Origin: CAWUEX02 sp963921305
GTDB lineage: Bacteria > Pseudomonadota > Alphaproteobacteria > Rhodospirillales > Rhodospirillaceae
Length of the DNA: 64,000 nt
Direction of reading: 5' to 3'
Assembly (NCBI GenBank): GCA_963921305.4
Contig: CAWUEX030000002.1
Coordinates: 1,674,001-1,738,000, forward strand
Position numbers and translations under genes: made by a program. Below the pieces are notes generated by a model. It had not been told where the DNA came from, ran no database searches, and saw nothing but the letters and a program-made list of their open reading frames with translations. Shown piece by piece: positions 14,092-23,101 of the stretch; within the stretch, counting starts at the first letter, position 1; every line of letters starts with the position of its first letter.

Positions 14092-16698
14092 CTAGAACCT
14101 CACGTTCGCGCCGATGTAGCCTGTCATGCCGTAGATTTCGCTGCGGGTCACCCATTCGGTGCGGCCCTGGTATTCGCCCAGCGGCTCGTTGTTGATGTTC
14201 TGCAGCTCCAGGAACACCCCGTAGTTGTCGTTGAGCTGGTAGCTGGCCTTGAAATCGAGGCGACCGTAATTCTTGTCGTAGAAGTCGTTGTCCACGTCGC
14301 CGCCGATGTCGACCAAAATGTCGTCGGCCCAGTCGTAGGACAAGTTCATCTCCAGTCCTTCCCATTGATAGAACAGGAAGACGCTGTAGACCGTGTCGGC
14401 TTGGCGGAAGAACGGCAGCTTATCGGTCCGCCCCTCGACTTCGATTTCGGAGTCCACCAGGGTCAAGGAGGCGCCACCGCCGAGGCCGCTAAGGAGGCCA
14501 GGCAGGCCGGTCCAGACGTCCTGGTAATTGAATTCGATGCCGAGAATTTCACCATCATTGGCATTCTGCGGCGTTGAGATGTTTAGGGTGGTATAGAACC
14601 GGTCCTGAAAGGTCACGTCCGTCAAGGTCTGAGTCTGACTGACGATGAAGCCTTCGACGTCCTTATAGAACGCGGCCGCCGAGAGGATGCCGGTGTCGCC
14701 CAGGTAGTACTCGACCGAGAGGTCGAAGTTCATGGACTCGAAGGCTTCCAGGTCCGGGTTACCCTGGCTGACTGAGCCGACGAACACGCCCGGGTCATCT
14801 TCCTCACGGCTGGTCACCCGGCGCGGCGAAATGTCCCTGAATTCCGGCCGGCCGATGGTGTTGGTCCAGGCGGCGCGCACCGCCAGTGGGCTGTCATCCG
14901 GGCGGTATTGGATGTGCAGACCCGGCAGGTAATCGGTGTAGGAGCCGTCGCGGCGGATTTCCACCACGTCGGTGCCGTTGAGCAAGTCGAAGCCGGTGGC
15001 TTGAACATCGGTATGCTCGATGCGTAGGCCGCCGATCACTTTCCAGTCGCCGATATCGACGTTGGCCATCAGGTACCCGGCCCACACATTCTCTTCGGTT
15101 TCATAGTCGCCGGTGGTCGAGTCCGCCAATGAGCCGCTGACATCGAGCTCAAAGATGTCGGGATTGTTGATATTGGCATTGGTGAAGGCGACCAAGCCGT
15201 CAAAGTCGAGCTTCGGCCCGGCGAAGAAGTACTGGCCCTGAATTTCGCCTTCGACGGTCTCACCTGTGGCGAGGCCCGGGGTGCCGACGGTCCAGCCGGT
15301 CGGGCCGTCGTCGTAGGCGGTTTCATTGATGTCCTGATCTTTTTCGACGGACCGGTACAGCAGGCCCACTTTGACGACTCCCGGGTAATCGCCCGACAGA
15401 TCGTAGGTGACATCGCCTTTGAGCTGGAAGCCATCGTCGTTGGTGACGTTGTCTTGAATCGAATACCCCTGTGCCGGGATCTGATCCAATTGGCTCAGGA
15501 TTTCCGCCTCATTGGGGATCACTTCGAAGATCTGGTTGGTCATGTCAAAGGTGCCGGTGAAAATCCGGCCTGAACGATGCTGCCAGTTTTGGTTCGGCTC
15601 TGTGGTGTTGTTGTCGATCAGGTTGGCGGCGTACTCAAACTTGTAGTCGCGTATCCGGTTTTCGCCACCAATGGAGTAGTTGGAAATGCGCTTGTCTTTT
15701 TGCTCATCGCGCAGTTCGACGCGCAGGCGTTGGCCGGTGTAGGTGCCGCTGACCCCGTCGCCGTTGAAGATGATGTTGCTTTCGCGCTCGCCGAAGTAAT
15801 TGCGATTGCGGAAGCGGCGTTCATCTTCGTCGAACTTGGAGTAAACCGCGCGGGCGTAATACAGGCTGTCTTCGTCGGGGCTAATCTCGACCGCACCGGT
15901 GAAACCCAAGCGCTCACGCTTAAGCTCATAGCGGTTGAATTTATGGCTTTCCGGCAGGCCGCGGGTGATGCCGTCCACCTCGCGCCAGTCATCGACGTAC
16001 AGGCCCTGGGTGTTGTAGTCGCGCCAGGAGTAGCTGATGCCGGCCATGACGCCGATGCTGTCGTTGGAGCCGAACGTACCGCCAACGGTCAGTTCCGCCG
16101 CCCAGGGGTTGGTGCTGCTGAATTCCTCATCGCCGATCTGCGCCGAACCGAGGACGAACAGATCGCGGTCGTAATCGAAGGGACTGGCGGTCAGAACGTT
16201 CACGTATCCGCCGATGGCATTGTGCTCGAGGTCCGGGGTGACCGCCTTGACCACCTCGATGCCGCCGATGAGTTCACCGCCGATGATGTCGAGTGGCACC
16301 TGGCGGGAGTTTTCCTCCACTGAGCCCACCGACAAACCGTTGATGGTGACGGAGTTAAGCGCCGGCGCGGCGCCGCGGATGGAAACAAACCGGCCTTCGC
16401 CTTGGTCGATGGAGATCGAGACACCTGGCAGGCGATCAATGGCTTCGGAAGCGTTCTTGTCCGGCAGTTTGCCCAGGTCGTCGGCGGAGACCGCATCAAG
16501 GATTGAATCGGCAAAGCGCTTGCGCTCGATGGCGCGTTGCTGCGACAACGCCGCGCCGCGCACTACGATCTCTTCGACATCAAGGTCAGGGCCTGGTTGC
16601 GCGTGGGCCGGGGCGGCGCCCAGCGTCAAAGCCATCGCGGATACGGAAAACAAAAGACGTGAGTGAAGCCGGGCCGTTGTAGGCCGAATGAAGCGCAT
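14092..16698 (-). CDS. TonB-dependent receptor (Xanthomonas/Caulobacter type)
   Basis: This is an outer-membrane, TonB-energised 22-strand beta-barrel with plug domain, 868 residues from ATG 16698. That start has GGAG 8 bases upstream and yields a signal peptide with FSVSAMALTLGAAPAHA. After it come the plug-domain segments KLPDKNASEAIDRLPGV, SIRGAAPALNSVTINGL and an N-A-I-G-G-Y-V-N-V element. This arrangement is typical of the large oligomer-uptake receptors of Caulobacter and Xanthomonas. The barrel ends in GANVRF with the terminal Phe beta-signal. It is followed by a terminator. PhoD and PhoX phosphatases lie upstream, and a Pho-box-like motif is in its leader, so phosphate-ester uptake is plausible but unproven. 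Confidence 0.92.
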   Translation of the reverse strand: MRFIRPTTARLHSRLLFSVSAMALTLGAAPAHAQPGPDLDVEEIVVRGAALSQQRAIERKRFADSILDAVSADDLGKLPDKNASEAIDRLPGVSISIDQGEGRFVSIRGAAPALNSVTINGLSVGSVEENSRQVPLDIIGGELIGGIEVVKAVTPDLEHNAIGGYVNVLTASPFDYDRDLFVLGSAQIGDEEFSSTNPWAAELTVGGTFGSNDSIGVMAGISYSWRDYNTQGLYVDDWREVDGITRGLPESHKFNRYELKRERLGFTGAVEISPDEDSLYYARAVYSKFDEDERRFRNRNYFGERESNIIFNGDGVSGTYTGQRLRVELRDEQKDKRISNYSIGGENRIRDYKFEYAANLIDNNTTEPNQNWQHRSGRIFTGTFDMTNQIFEVIPNEAEILSQLDQIPAQGYSIQDNVTNDDGFQLKGDVTYDLSGDYPGVVKVGLLYRSVEKDQDINETAYDDGPTGWTVGTPGLATGETVEGEIQGQYFFAGPKLDFDGLVAFTNANINNPDIFELDVSGSLADSTTGDYETEENVWAGYLMANVDIGDWKVIGGLRIEHTDVQATGFDLLNGTDVVEIRRDGSYTDYLPGLHIQYRPDDSPLAVRAAWTNTIGRPEFRDISPRRVTSREEDDPGVFVGSVSQGNPDLEAFESMNFDLSVEYYLGDTGILSAAAFYKDVEGFIVSQTQTLTDVTFQDRFYTTLNISTPQNANDGEILGIEFNYQDVWTGLPGLLSGLGGGASLTLVDSEIEVEGRTDKLPFFRQADTVYSVFLFYQWEGLEMNLSYDWADDILVDIGGDVDNDFYDKNYGRLDFKASYQLNDNYGVFLELQNINNEPLGEYQGRTEWVTRSEIYGMTGYIGANVRF

Positions 16699-16859
16699 AA
16701 CCATCTCCGTGTGCAGGTGTGCGAAGCGCCCCCCGTAGGCGCTCTTCTGTCTGTCGGATGCACACATGCGGCAGGAGCGAATGCACGGCAACGCCTAAAG
16801 GCACACGGGCGAAAATCTTCAAGCGACTGAAAAGAATGCGAAAACAGAATGCAGCAATT

Positions 16860-16877
16860 AGGTCACTGCACTGTCAT
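16860..16877. promoter_or_regulatory. Pho-box-like direct repeat upstream of the receptor gene
   Basis: AGGTCAC-TGCA-CTGTCAT is two 7-base half-sites spaced by 4, as in the PhoB box (CTGTCAT-N4-CTGTCAT). The second half is perfect and is followed by AAAA. A further inverted CTGTCAC lies at 16896-16890. It is about 160 bases upstream of the receptor start and just beyond the phoD stop. The orientation is opposite to the receptor gene, which lowers confidence. Confidence 0.35.
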
Positions 16878-16930
16878 AAAACCCGGAGTGTGACAGCCGT
16901 ATGACGCAGCGCCGCGGCCGGCTCGGTCCG

Positions 16931-18364
16931 CTAAGGGTATTCTATTGGGAAGTAATACGGTCCGCCGGCGCGATAGCGCTCAAGGCGTTCGCGTTCCGTA
17001 GGATCGATCTTATCCGGCCAGGATGTCACGCCGTTCTTCAAGTCGGAGGCAGCGATGACCACCGGCGTCCGCGCCACGCGGCCGTTGGTGTCCAACACCA
17101 CATAAGTGAGCGACGGATCCTCTGCGGCCGTGTCGATGTGCAAGAGTCCTGCGTTCGCACTTTCGAACACCGGATTGCGGATGCGGATTTCCGGCCGGCG
17201 TTCCTGCCAGTCGTCGCCCGGCGTTTGCGCCAGCGGTGAGCTTGTTAGGTCATACAAGTCGTACCCGCCCTGTTCTGAGAACGGGATGCAGTTGGCTTCG
17301 GCCACATGGGTGTCGCCCGACAACAGCACGACGCCCTCGATCTGTTCATCCCTAATGTATGAGAACAACGCGTCGCGCTCGGTGAGGAAGGCCGACCAGG
17401 CATCTGCACTGGGCCCTTTGGCTTTAGACCAGCCGCTGCCGCAGACCAGCAACTTGAACGGCGCACGGGAGGCTTTCAGTTCGTCCTTCAGCCACGCCAG
17501 TTGGCCGTCGCCGAGCATCGTCTTATCCGGTCCGTCGGGGTCGGCGTTGGGGGCGCGGTAATACCGGCCATCCAACATGAAAAGATCGACCGCGCCGTAG
17601 CTGTACGTGAAGAAAACACCCGGTGTTTGCGGCAGGCCGTAAGCCGGGTTGGCCCAGTATTGCTTGAATGCGGCTAACCCGATGTCCTTCACCGGGCTGG
17701 TCCGGTCGTGATTGTTGAGGCCGTAGTCGTGATCGTCCCACACCGCGAGTTGCGGGATGGAGCGGATCACCGGCTGCAGCAGCGCCACCGAGCGCTGCCG
17801 TCGGTACTCTTCCTGAAAGATATCGAGAGTTAGGCTGTCGGCGTAAATGTTGTCGCCGAGCCACAAGAACACATCAGGCTCGGCCCGGTGTACCACCGGC
17901 CAGATGGTTTGAACCGGGTCTTCCTGCAGGCGTGCGCAGGACCCAAAGGCGATGCGGACCGTTCCACGCGCTCCGGTGTTAGGCGCAGTTTTAAAAGGAA
18001 AGGGCGGTGAGTCGCCCAAGTAGTCGTCGGGCGCCCCCTCGACGTAGATCCGGTAGTAGTACCGCGTGTCCGGCTCCAGTCCGGTGAGGCGCAAGCGCAC
18101 GGTATGGTCGTCTTCCGGCTTGGCGGTGATCGCCGCCGTGCGCCGGGCATCGCTCATGAGCGGAGACGTGCTGTATTCAGCTTCAACGGCAAGGGGTCCG
18201 CTCACGCGCAGCCAGATCAACGCACTGTCCGGCGACACCGCACCCATCATAGGGCCTTGCATGACGCGCAACTTGCCGATGGGGTTTTGTGCTTGAGCGG
18301 CAATGGATGGCGTTGCTAGAGCCGCGCTCGAGAGTTTGAGGAACGACCGTTTGCTGATGGGCAT
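16931..18364 (-). CDS. phoD: alkaline phosphatase D-type phosphodiesterase/phosphatase
   Basis: PhoD enzymes are exported metal-dependent phosphatases/phosphodiesterases that release phosphate from organic esters. The 477-residue product from ATG 18364 has a Tat-like export signal (KRSFLKL then a hydrophobic stretch ending AAQA; Lys-Arg instead of Arg-Arg). A fibronectin-like N-terminal domain (DTRYYYRIYVEG) follows. The metallophosphatase motifs FGSCAR, WLGDNIYAD, VWDDHDYG and LLSGDTHVAEAN are present. Its N-terminus is divergent from phoX with 170 bases between, and the TonB receptor gene lies beyond on the same strand. Confidence 0.9.
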   Translation of the reverse strand: MPISKRSFLKLSSAALATPSIAAQAQNPIGKLRVMQGPMMGAVSPDSALIWLRVSGPLAVEAEYSTSPLMSDARRTAAITAKPEDDHTVRLRLTGLEPDTRYYYRIYVEGAPDDYLGDSPPFPFKTAPNTGARGTVRIAFGSCARLQEDPVQTIWPVVHRAEPDVFLWLGDNIYADSLTLDIFQEEYRRQRSVALLQPVIRSIPQLAVWDDHDYGLNNHDRTSPVKDIGLAAFKQYWANPAYGLPQTPGVFFTYSYGAVDLFMLDGRYYRAPNADPDGPDKTMLGDGQLAWLKDELKASRAPFKLLVCGSGWSKAKGPSADAWSAFLTERDALFSYIRDEQIEGVVLLSGDTHVAEANCIPFSEQGGYDLYDLTSSPLAQTPGDDWQERRPEIRIRNPVFESANAGLLHIDTAAEDPSLTYVVLDTNGRVARTPVVIAASDLKNGVTSWPDKIDPTERERLERYRAGGPYYFPIEYP

Positions 18365-18534
18365 ATGAGACTCTCGCGGAGTAATGAATTTTTTCACTAC
18401 ATCCACTAGTCTCGGCGGAGGGCGGCCCGCAAGACGTAGAAGGCGACCGTCGCAAAAACTTCACAGGACAGGCGCGCGGTTCCCACCTACCACAGACCAC
18501 AACATTCTATGGAATACGCACGCTGGATACGGTT

Positions 18535-20253
18535 ATGAAAAATTCGTTGTCGCCGCCGGACAATGGCTCAAATCGAAACTCAGAACACCGCGCGACCCTG
18601 GCGCGCAGAGACGTGTTGTCCGGTACCGCTGCGGCAATGGTTGCTGCCGCGGCACCACCGCATCAGGCTTTGGCGCGTGAAGCACAGGCGGCAGCCGAGA
18701 CCTTTGAGGAACTGCAGCACGGTCTTGATGCGCATCATCACGTTGCCGACGGTTACCGCGCCGATGTGTTGATCAGGTGGGGTGACCCCCTGTTTGCCGA
18801 CGCGCCCGCCTTCGACCCCGATAATTTGTCGGGTGCTGCCCAGGCGCAGCAGTTCGGCTACAACTGCGACTTCATCGGCTATTTTCCTTTGCCCAAAGGG
18901 TCAGAGCGGTCCGATCACGGATTGCTCTGCGTCAATAACGAGTACACCTCCGCCGATCTGATGTTTGACGATGTGCAGGGTGCATCGCCTTATCCCGCGC
19001 CAACGCGGCGGCACATGGACGTACAAATGGCCGCCCATGGCCATAGTGTCGTCGAGATCAAGCGCGACCGCAGCGGCACGTGGACTTACGTTCAAGACAG
19101 CCGTCTCAACCGGCGTATCACGGCGTGGGATACTGTCGTGTCGGTCTCAGGTCCTGCCGCCGGTCACCAACGCCTCAAGACGACGGACGATCCGACCGGC
19201 CGCCGCGTGATTGGAACGTTTAACAATTGCGCAGGCGGTCAGACGCCCTGGGGCACATGCCTGATGGCGGAGGAAAACCTGCACTATTACTTCACGGGTG
19301 ACCCACGCGGCAGTGAGGAAGCGGACAACCATCTCGATATCGGCATCTCCCGCGAACTGCGGTACGAATGGTGGCGCTATCTCGACCGCTTCAATGTGGA
19401 AAAAGAGCCGCATGAACCCAATCGTTTCGGCTGGGTTGTCGAGTTTGATCCCTACGATCCAGAGTCCGTGCCGGTGAAGCGCACGGCACTTGGCCGGTTC
19501 CGGCACGAGGGAGCGACAACCGCGCTCAGTTCAGACGGGCGAGTGATTGTTTATTCCGGTGATGATCAGCTTTTCCAGTATGTCTACAAATATGTCTCCA
19601 ACCACGCCTTTGATCCTGAAAACCCAGCCGCAAACCGGGACCTGTTGGATGACGGCGTGCTCTATGCCGCGCGGTTCGAAGAGGATGGAACTCTCGCGTG
19701 GCTGCCGCTGGTGTGGGGCAACGGTCCGCTGACGCCGAAGAACGGTTTCGCCGACCAAGCGGGCGTGTTGATCGAAACGCGCCGTGCCGCGAGTTTCATG
19801 GGGGCGACACCGATGGATCGCCCTGAAGACATAGAAACCAATCCTGTCACCGGTGCGGTCTACGTGGCGCTGACCAAGAATCCATTCCGGCGCGCTTATC
19901 AGGCCGACGCGGCAAACCCACGGGCGCGCAATCGGGCCGGGCATATCATTGAAATGCTGCCGCCCGGCGGCACCGACCACGCTGCTGAACAGTTTCGCTG
20001 GAACGTCTTCCTGCAAGCTGGAGATCCCTTCGATCCCACCTCCGGGGCTCAGTATCACGCCGACGTGTCGGCCAACGGCTGGTTCGCCAACCCGGACAAC
20101 TTGGCGTTTGACCCCCAAGGGCGGCTCTGGATTGCCACGGACGGGGCCGATGATTTCGGTACGGCGGATGGCCTGTGGGCAACCGAGACCAGAGGATCGC
20201 AGCGGGCGCTGACCCGTTATTTCTTCAAGTGTCCGGAGGGTGCTGAAATGTGA
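18535..20253 (+). CDS. phoX: PhoX-family phosphatase (DUF839), reading frame interrupted by TGA
   Basis: PhoX enzymes are Tat-exported, Ca/Fe-dependent phosphatases. The 572 residues before the TGA contain a Tat-like signal (LARRDVLSGTAAAMVA), the N-terminal segment with DHGLLCVNNEYTS, a central NCAGGQTPWGTCLMAEEN, and FDPQGRLWIATDGADDFG. Codon 573 is TGA, in the middle of the conserved segment G-A-E-M-[TGA]-G-P-A-F-T-P-D-G. The same frame then stays open for 58 codons with clear PhoX sequence (see 20254-20430). In homologues I recall Cys or Thr at this place. The gene is either a recent nonsense mutant, a readthrough gene or a selenoprotein candidate. Confidence 0.88.
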   Translation: MKNSLSPPDNGSNRNSEHRATLARRDVLSGTAAAMVAAAAPPHQALAREAQAAAETFEELQHGLDAHHHVADGYRADVLIRWGDPLFADAPAFDPDNLSGAAQAQQFGYNCDFIGYFPLPKGSERSDHGLLCVNNEYTSADLMFDDVQGASPYPAPTRRHMDVQMAAHGHSVVEIKRDRSGTWTYVQDSRLNRRITAWDTVVSVSGPAAGHQRLKTTDDPTGRRVIGTFNNCAGGQTPWGTCLMAEENLHYYFTGDPRGSEEADNHLDIGISRELRYEWWRYLDRFNVEKEPHEPNRFGWVVEFDPYDPESVPVKRTALGRFRHEGATTALSSDGRVIVYSGDDQLFQYVYKYVSNHAFDPENPAANRDLLDDGVLYAARFEEDGTLAWLPLVWGNGPLTPKNGFADQAGVLIETRRAASFMGATPMDRPEDIETNPVTGAVYVALTKNPFRRAYQADAANPRARNRAGHIIEMLPPGGTDHAAEQFRWNVFLQAGDPFDPTSGAQYHADVSANGWFANPDNLAFDPQGRLWIATDGADDFGTADGLWATETRGSQRALTRYFFKCPEGAEM

Positions 20254-20430
20254 GGTCCGGCGTTTACCCCGGACGGCGAAACCCTGTTCTGCGCGGTCCA
20301 GCATCCCGGTCAAGGGGGCGGGTCCACCTTCGCCAATCCGTCGACTCGTTGGCCTGACTTCCGAGACGGTGTTCCGCCCCGGCCATCGGTGGTGGCCATT
20401 ACCCGCACCGGTGGCGGCTCCATCGCCTGA
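20254..20430 (+). other. conserved C-terminal continuation of phoX after in-frame TGA
   Basis: In the same frame as phoX, codons after the TGA at 20251-20253 encode GPAFTPDGETLFCAVQHPG and continue to the ordinary C-terminal end RTGGGSIA with a stop TGA at 20428-20430 (58 residues). The sequence is characteristic of PhoX/DUF839 C-termini and shows no decay. A hairpin GTCCGG-N8-CCGGAC (20255-20274) begins one base after the TGA. This lies closer than a standard bacterial SECIS and may simply reflect the GP/PD codons. Confidence 0.8.
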
Positions 20431-20553
20431 TTGTGAGCCGGGTCCGCCGGAGCCCAGCCGAATCCGGTTGAAAACGGGCTCCAAAACCCCGATATACCGG
20501 TCAAATTTCCGGTGTAGACCGCGCCGGACGTGGTTCCGTGGAGGACAATACAA
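20431..20553. other. intergenic leader before tandem methyltransferases
   Basis: This short gap contains inverted repeats GGAGCCC/GGGCTCC (20449-20455 with 20476-20482) and ACCGG/CCGGT (about 20497-20514), without T-runs. A clear GGAGG Shine-Dalgarno at its end serves ATG 20554. I see no gene in it. Confidence 0.5.
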
Positions 20554-21756
20554 ATGTATCGGGAAGAAAAAGCGTCAGGCGAATCCGCCCCTCAGGCCAT
20601 TGATGCGATTCCGGTTTCCACCCACGACGAAGTCGCGCGCCAGAAGTACGTTTCGTTTCTGCGCAAGTTCGTCATGGCTGACTTGGCCAAGGACATGCGT
20701 GACGTCTACGACCAGTCTGTCGCGCCGCGCGGTGAGCTGAAAGACGCCCGTGAGGTGCGCAAGGCCATGGAACCGGTCAATTTTTACCGGACCTGGTCAT
20801 CCATGCGTTACAACGCCCAGGAAATGACCTGGCAGTCGGTGGAAGATGCTGTTGAACGGTCTTTGCCGGAGTTGATCTCGGCAGCAGATCGGGTTGCCGC
20901 CAATCCGGCTGCGGGCGGCACCTTACGTTTGAATCCTGATGTGGAGATTCCCAAGGCCGTCAGTTCACTCGACATTCATCTTATGCCGGGATGTTTTCAC
21001 ACGGAATTCACCGATGAGGACGTGGCGGTTGGAGCGATCTATGCCCACGGCACAAACGTCTTTTCCGGCGCGCTTAAAAAATCGCTCAACCGTGGCAAAG
21101 GTGGCGTGGCGGACTCGATCGGTCATTACCTGCGCCTGAAGTATCCTAATTTTAAGCCCAAGCGCATTCTCGATCTTGGCTGCACCATCGGCTCTAACTT
21201 GCTGCCCTACCGCAGCGCGTTTCCTGACGCGGAGTTGTACGGCGTGGACGTCGGTGCGCCGGTTCTGCGCTATGGCCACGCGCGGGCTGAGGCTATGGGT
21301 GTGCCTGTTCACTACTCACAGCAGAACGCGGAAAATCTAGATTTCGAGGACGGGATGTTCGACCTCGTCGTCTCAAGCTTCTTCTTCCACGAGATCGCCG
21401 TCTCATCGACCAAGAAGATCCTGGCCGAGGTCTATCGCATCATGGCCCCGGGCGGTGTCACCATTCACATGGAGCTGCCGCCGTCCAACCTTATTGACCC
21501 CTACTATAATTTCTTCCTCGATTGGGATGCCTACCACAATCACGAACCGCACTATGCGGCTTTCCGCCAGCAGGATCCGAAAGAGCTCTTGTCTGGTGCG
21601 GGCTTTCCGCCCGAGGCGTGCGATCTGACCCGCATCCCGGATCGCGGTGGGGTGACTGACGAGGAGTTTGCCGCCGTCGCCCGCGGCGAGACAGAGGCGC
21701 CACGGCACGCCAATTTCTCAAGTTATTATCTGTTCGGTGCGAGAAAGCCTGACTGA
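20554..21756 (+). CDS. class I SAM-dependent methyltransferase with N-terminal helical domain (paralogue 1)
   Basis: This is a 400-residue protein of unknown substrate. ATG 20554 is chosen for its GAGGA site 9 bases upstream. The C-terminal half is a Rossmann-type methyltransferase: motif I LDLGCTIGSNLLPY (Cys-Thr-Ile-Gly in place of the common C-G-T-G), motif II ELYGVDVGAPVLRYG, and DLVVSSFFFHEIAV as motif IV, typical of Methyltransf_11/25. The N-terminal ~180 residues are a conserved helical region (STHDEVARQKYVSFLRKFVM; MRYNAQEMTWQSVEDAV) that I do not recognise. The next gene is a full-length paralogue, so the pair arose by tandem duplication. Confidence 0.78.
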   Translation: MYREEKASGESAPQAIDAIPVSTHDEVARQKYVSFLRKFVMADLAKDMRDVYDQSVAPRGELKDAREVRKAMEPVNFYRTWSSMRYNAQEMTWQSVEDAVERSLPELISAADRVAANPAAGGTLRLNPDVEIPKAVSSLDIHLMPGCFHTEFTDEDVAVGAIYAHGTNVFSGALKKSLNRGKGGVADSIGHYLRLKYPNFKPKRILDLGCTIGSNLLPYRSAFPDAELYGVDVGAPVLRYGHARAEAMGVPVHYSQQNAENLDFEDGMFDLVVSSFFFHEIAVSSTKKILAEVYRIMAPGGVTIHMELPPSNLIDPYYNFFLDWDAYHNHEPHYAAFRQQDPKELLSGAGFPPEACDLTRIPDRGGVTDEEFAAVARGETEAPRHANFSSYYLFGARKPD

Positions 21757-21824
21757 TCCACCGTTGTCAGTTTTCGGCGGCTCTTCAATAATGTGGCCAA
21801 AGCACTGAACACCGGAGACGCACC

Positions 21825-23012
21825 ATGAATGCGATTCGCGACATCGACACCCTGGTTGACCCAACTCATGACGAGTTGGCCCGCCAGCAATTTGTCTCTC
21901 GCTTGCGCAAGCACGTGATGAAAAACGTCTCCAGCGAGATGCGTAGCGCCTACGACAAAGCGGTTAAGCCGGCTTTCGTCGCGGCCCACGGCCGTGAGCC
22001 GGAAAATGGCGTCGAAGTGCAAGAGGCCATGAACCCTAACCTGACCTACCGGATGTGGAGCAGTATGCGCTACAACGCCCAGGAAATGGTGTGGGAGTCG
22101 GTGCGCGAAGAAGTCGAACGGCAATTGCCAGACATGATCTCCATTGCCCAGCAGGCGATGGAGTCCAACAGTCACGGCGGTACGCTCACGCTCGATCCGA
22201 CGATCGAGATTCCCGACTACGTTGACTCGCTTGACGTCCATCTGATGCCGGGGTGCTGGCAGGATGAGCACGCGGATGACGACGTTGCGCAGGGGGCGAT
22301 CTACGCCCACGGCGGCCTGGTGTTTCGCGGTTCATTGATGCCCAGCAAGACGCGAAGTGGTGTGGCTGCTTCGGTCAGCAAATGGTTGTCGATCAAGCAT
22401 CCGGACTTCAAACCGGAGAAAATTCTCGAAACCGGCTGCACCATCGGCAACAACCTGTTCCCCTACCATGACATCTATCCCAATGCAGACCTGCACGGTA
22501 TCGATGTGGCGGCGCCCTGCTTGCGGTATGCCCATGCGCGGGCCGCATCGCGCGGTATCGCGGCGCATTTTTCTCAACAAGACGCGGAGCACCTCAACTT
22601 TGAAGACGAGAGCTTCGATCTCATCGTCTCAAGCTTTTTCTTTCATGAGATTTCGGTCGAGGGCACCAAGCGCATACTCGCCGAATGCCGGCGTTTGTTG
22701 AAGCCGGGCGGCATGATGATTCATATGGAATTGCCCGCCGCAGATCAGGCGGACGCCTACTACAACTTCTATTTAGATTGGGATAACGAGCACAACAACG
22801 AGCCGCACTACCGCGATTTCCGCGCCCAGAATTTCTTTGATTTGATGACCGGCGCCGGATTCCCGGAAAGCGCGTGTTTCACGGTTTCGATCCCGGATGT
22901 CGGTGGCGTGCCTGAGGACGAGTTCCGTAAGGTCGCGCTTGGCGAATTACCGCCGCCGCAACACGGAAATTACACGTCTTGGTCGTTGTTTGGGGCCTCA
23001 AAGCCGCATTAA
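21825..23012 (+). CDS. class I SAM-dependent methyltransferase with N-terminal helical domain (paralogue 2)
   Basis: This 395-residue protein is collinear with the preceding gene over its entire length. It shares the N-terminal THDELARQQFVSRLRKHVM and MRYNAQEMVWESVREEV, motif I ETGCTIGNNLFPY, and LIVSSFFFHEISVEGTKRIL. Motif I begins E-T-G rather than D-L-G. Retention of both copies with substantial divergence suggests heterodimer formation or different acceptors. It lies 68 bases after paralogue 1 with its own leader. No other biosynthetic genes flank the pair, so the product cannot be guessed. Confidence 0.78.
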   Translation: MNAIRDIDTLVDPTHDELARQQFVSRLRKHVMKNVSSEMRSAYDKAVKPAFVAAHGREPENGVEVQEAMNPNLTYRMWSSMRYNAQEMVWESVREEVERQLPDMISIAQQAMESNSHGGTLTLDPTIEIPDYVDSLDVHLMPGCWQDEHADDDVAQGAIYAHGGLVFRGSLMPSKTRSGVAASVSKWLSIKHPDFKPEKILETGCTIGNNLFPYHDIYPNADLHGIDVAAPCLRYAHARAASRGIAAHFSQQDAEHLNFEDESFDLIVSSFFFHEISVEGTKRILAECRRLLKPGGMMIHMELPAADQADAYYNFYLDWDNEHNNEPHYRDFRAQNFFDLMTGAGFPESACFTVSIPDVGGVPEDEFRKVALGELPPPQHGNYTSWSLFGASKPH

Positions 23013-23101
23013 CGATTGCGCCGGGTGTCAGCGCGCCTCTTGAGTCACGATGCGAATCAGGTCTAGCGTTTCTCTCTAAATAAAAAAGTGAGGACGCAGG
23101 C

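Noticed and set aside
15577..16323. 248-codon plus-strand ORF inside the TonB receptor gene
   Set aside because: It is antisense shadow of the receptor. The apparent Val/Ala-rich hydrophobicity comes from complementary codons.
20255..20274. Hairpin after the phoX TGA as a selenocysteine insertion element
   Set aside because: Its loop is only about 9 bases from the TGA, closer than known bacterial SECIS loops, and the stem can be explained by Gly-Pro and Pro-Asp codons. Not annotated as SECIS, but the Sec hypothesis itself is kept as a finding.
19531..20553. 340-codon minus-strand ORF opposite the end of phoX
   Set aside because: It is antisense to conserved PhoX sequence, including the part after the TGA; no protein-like features.
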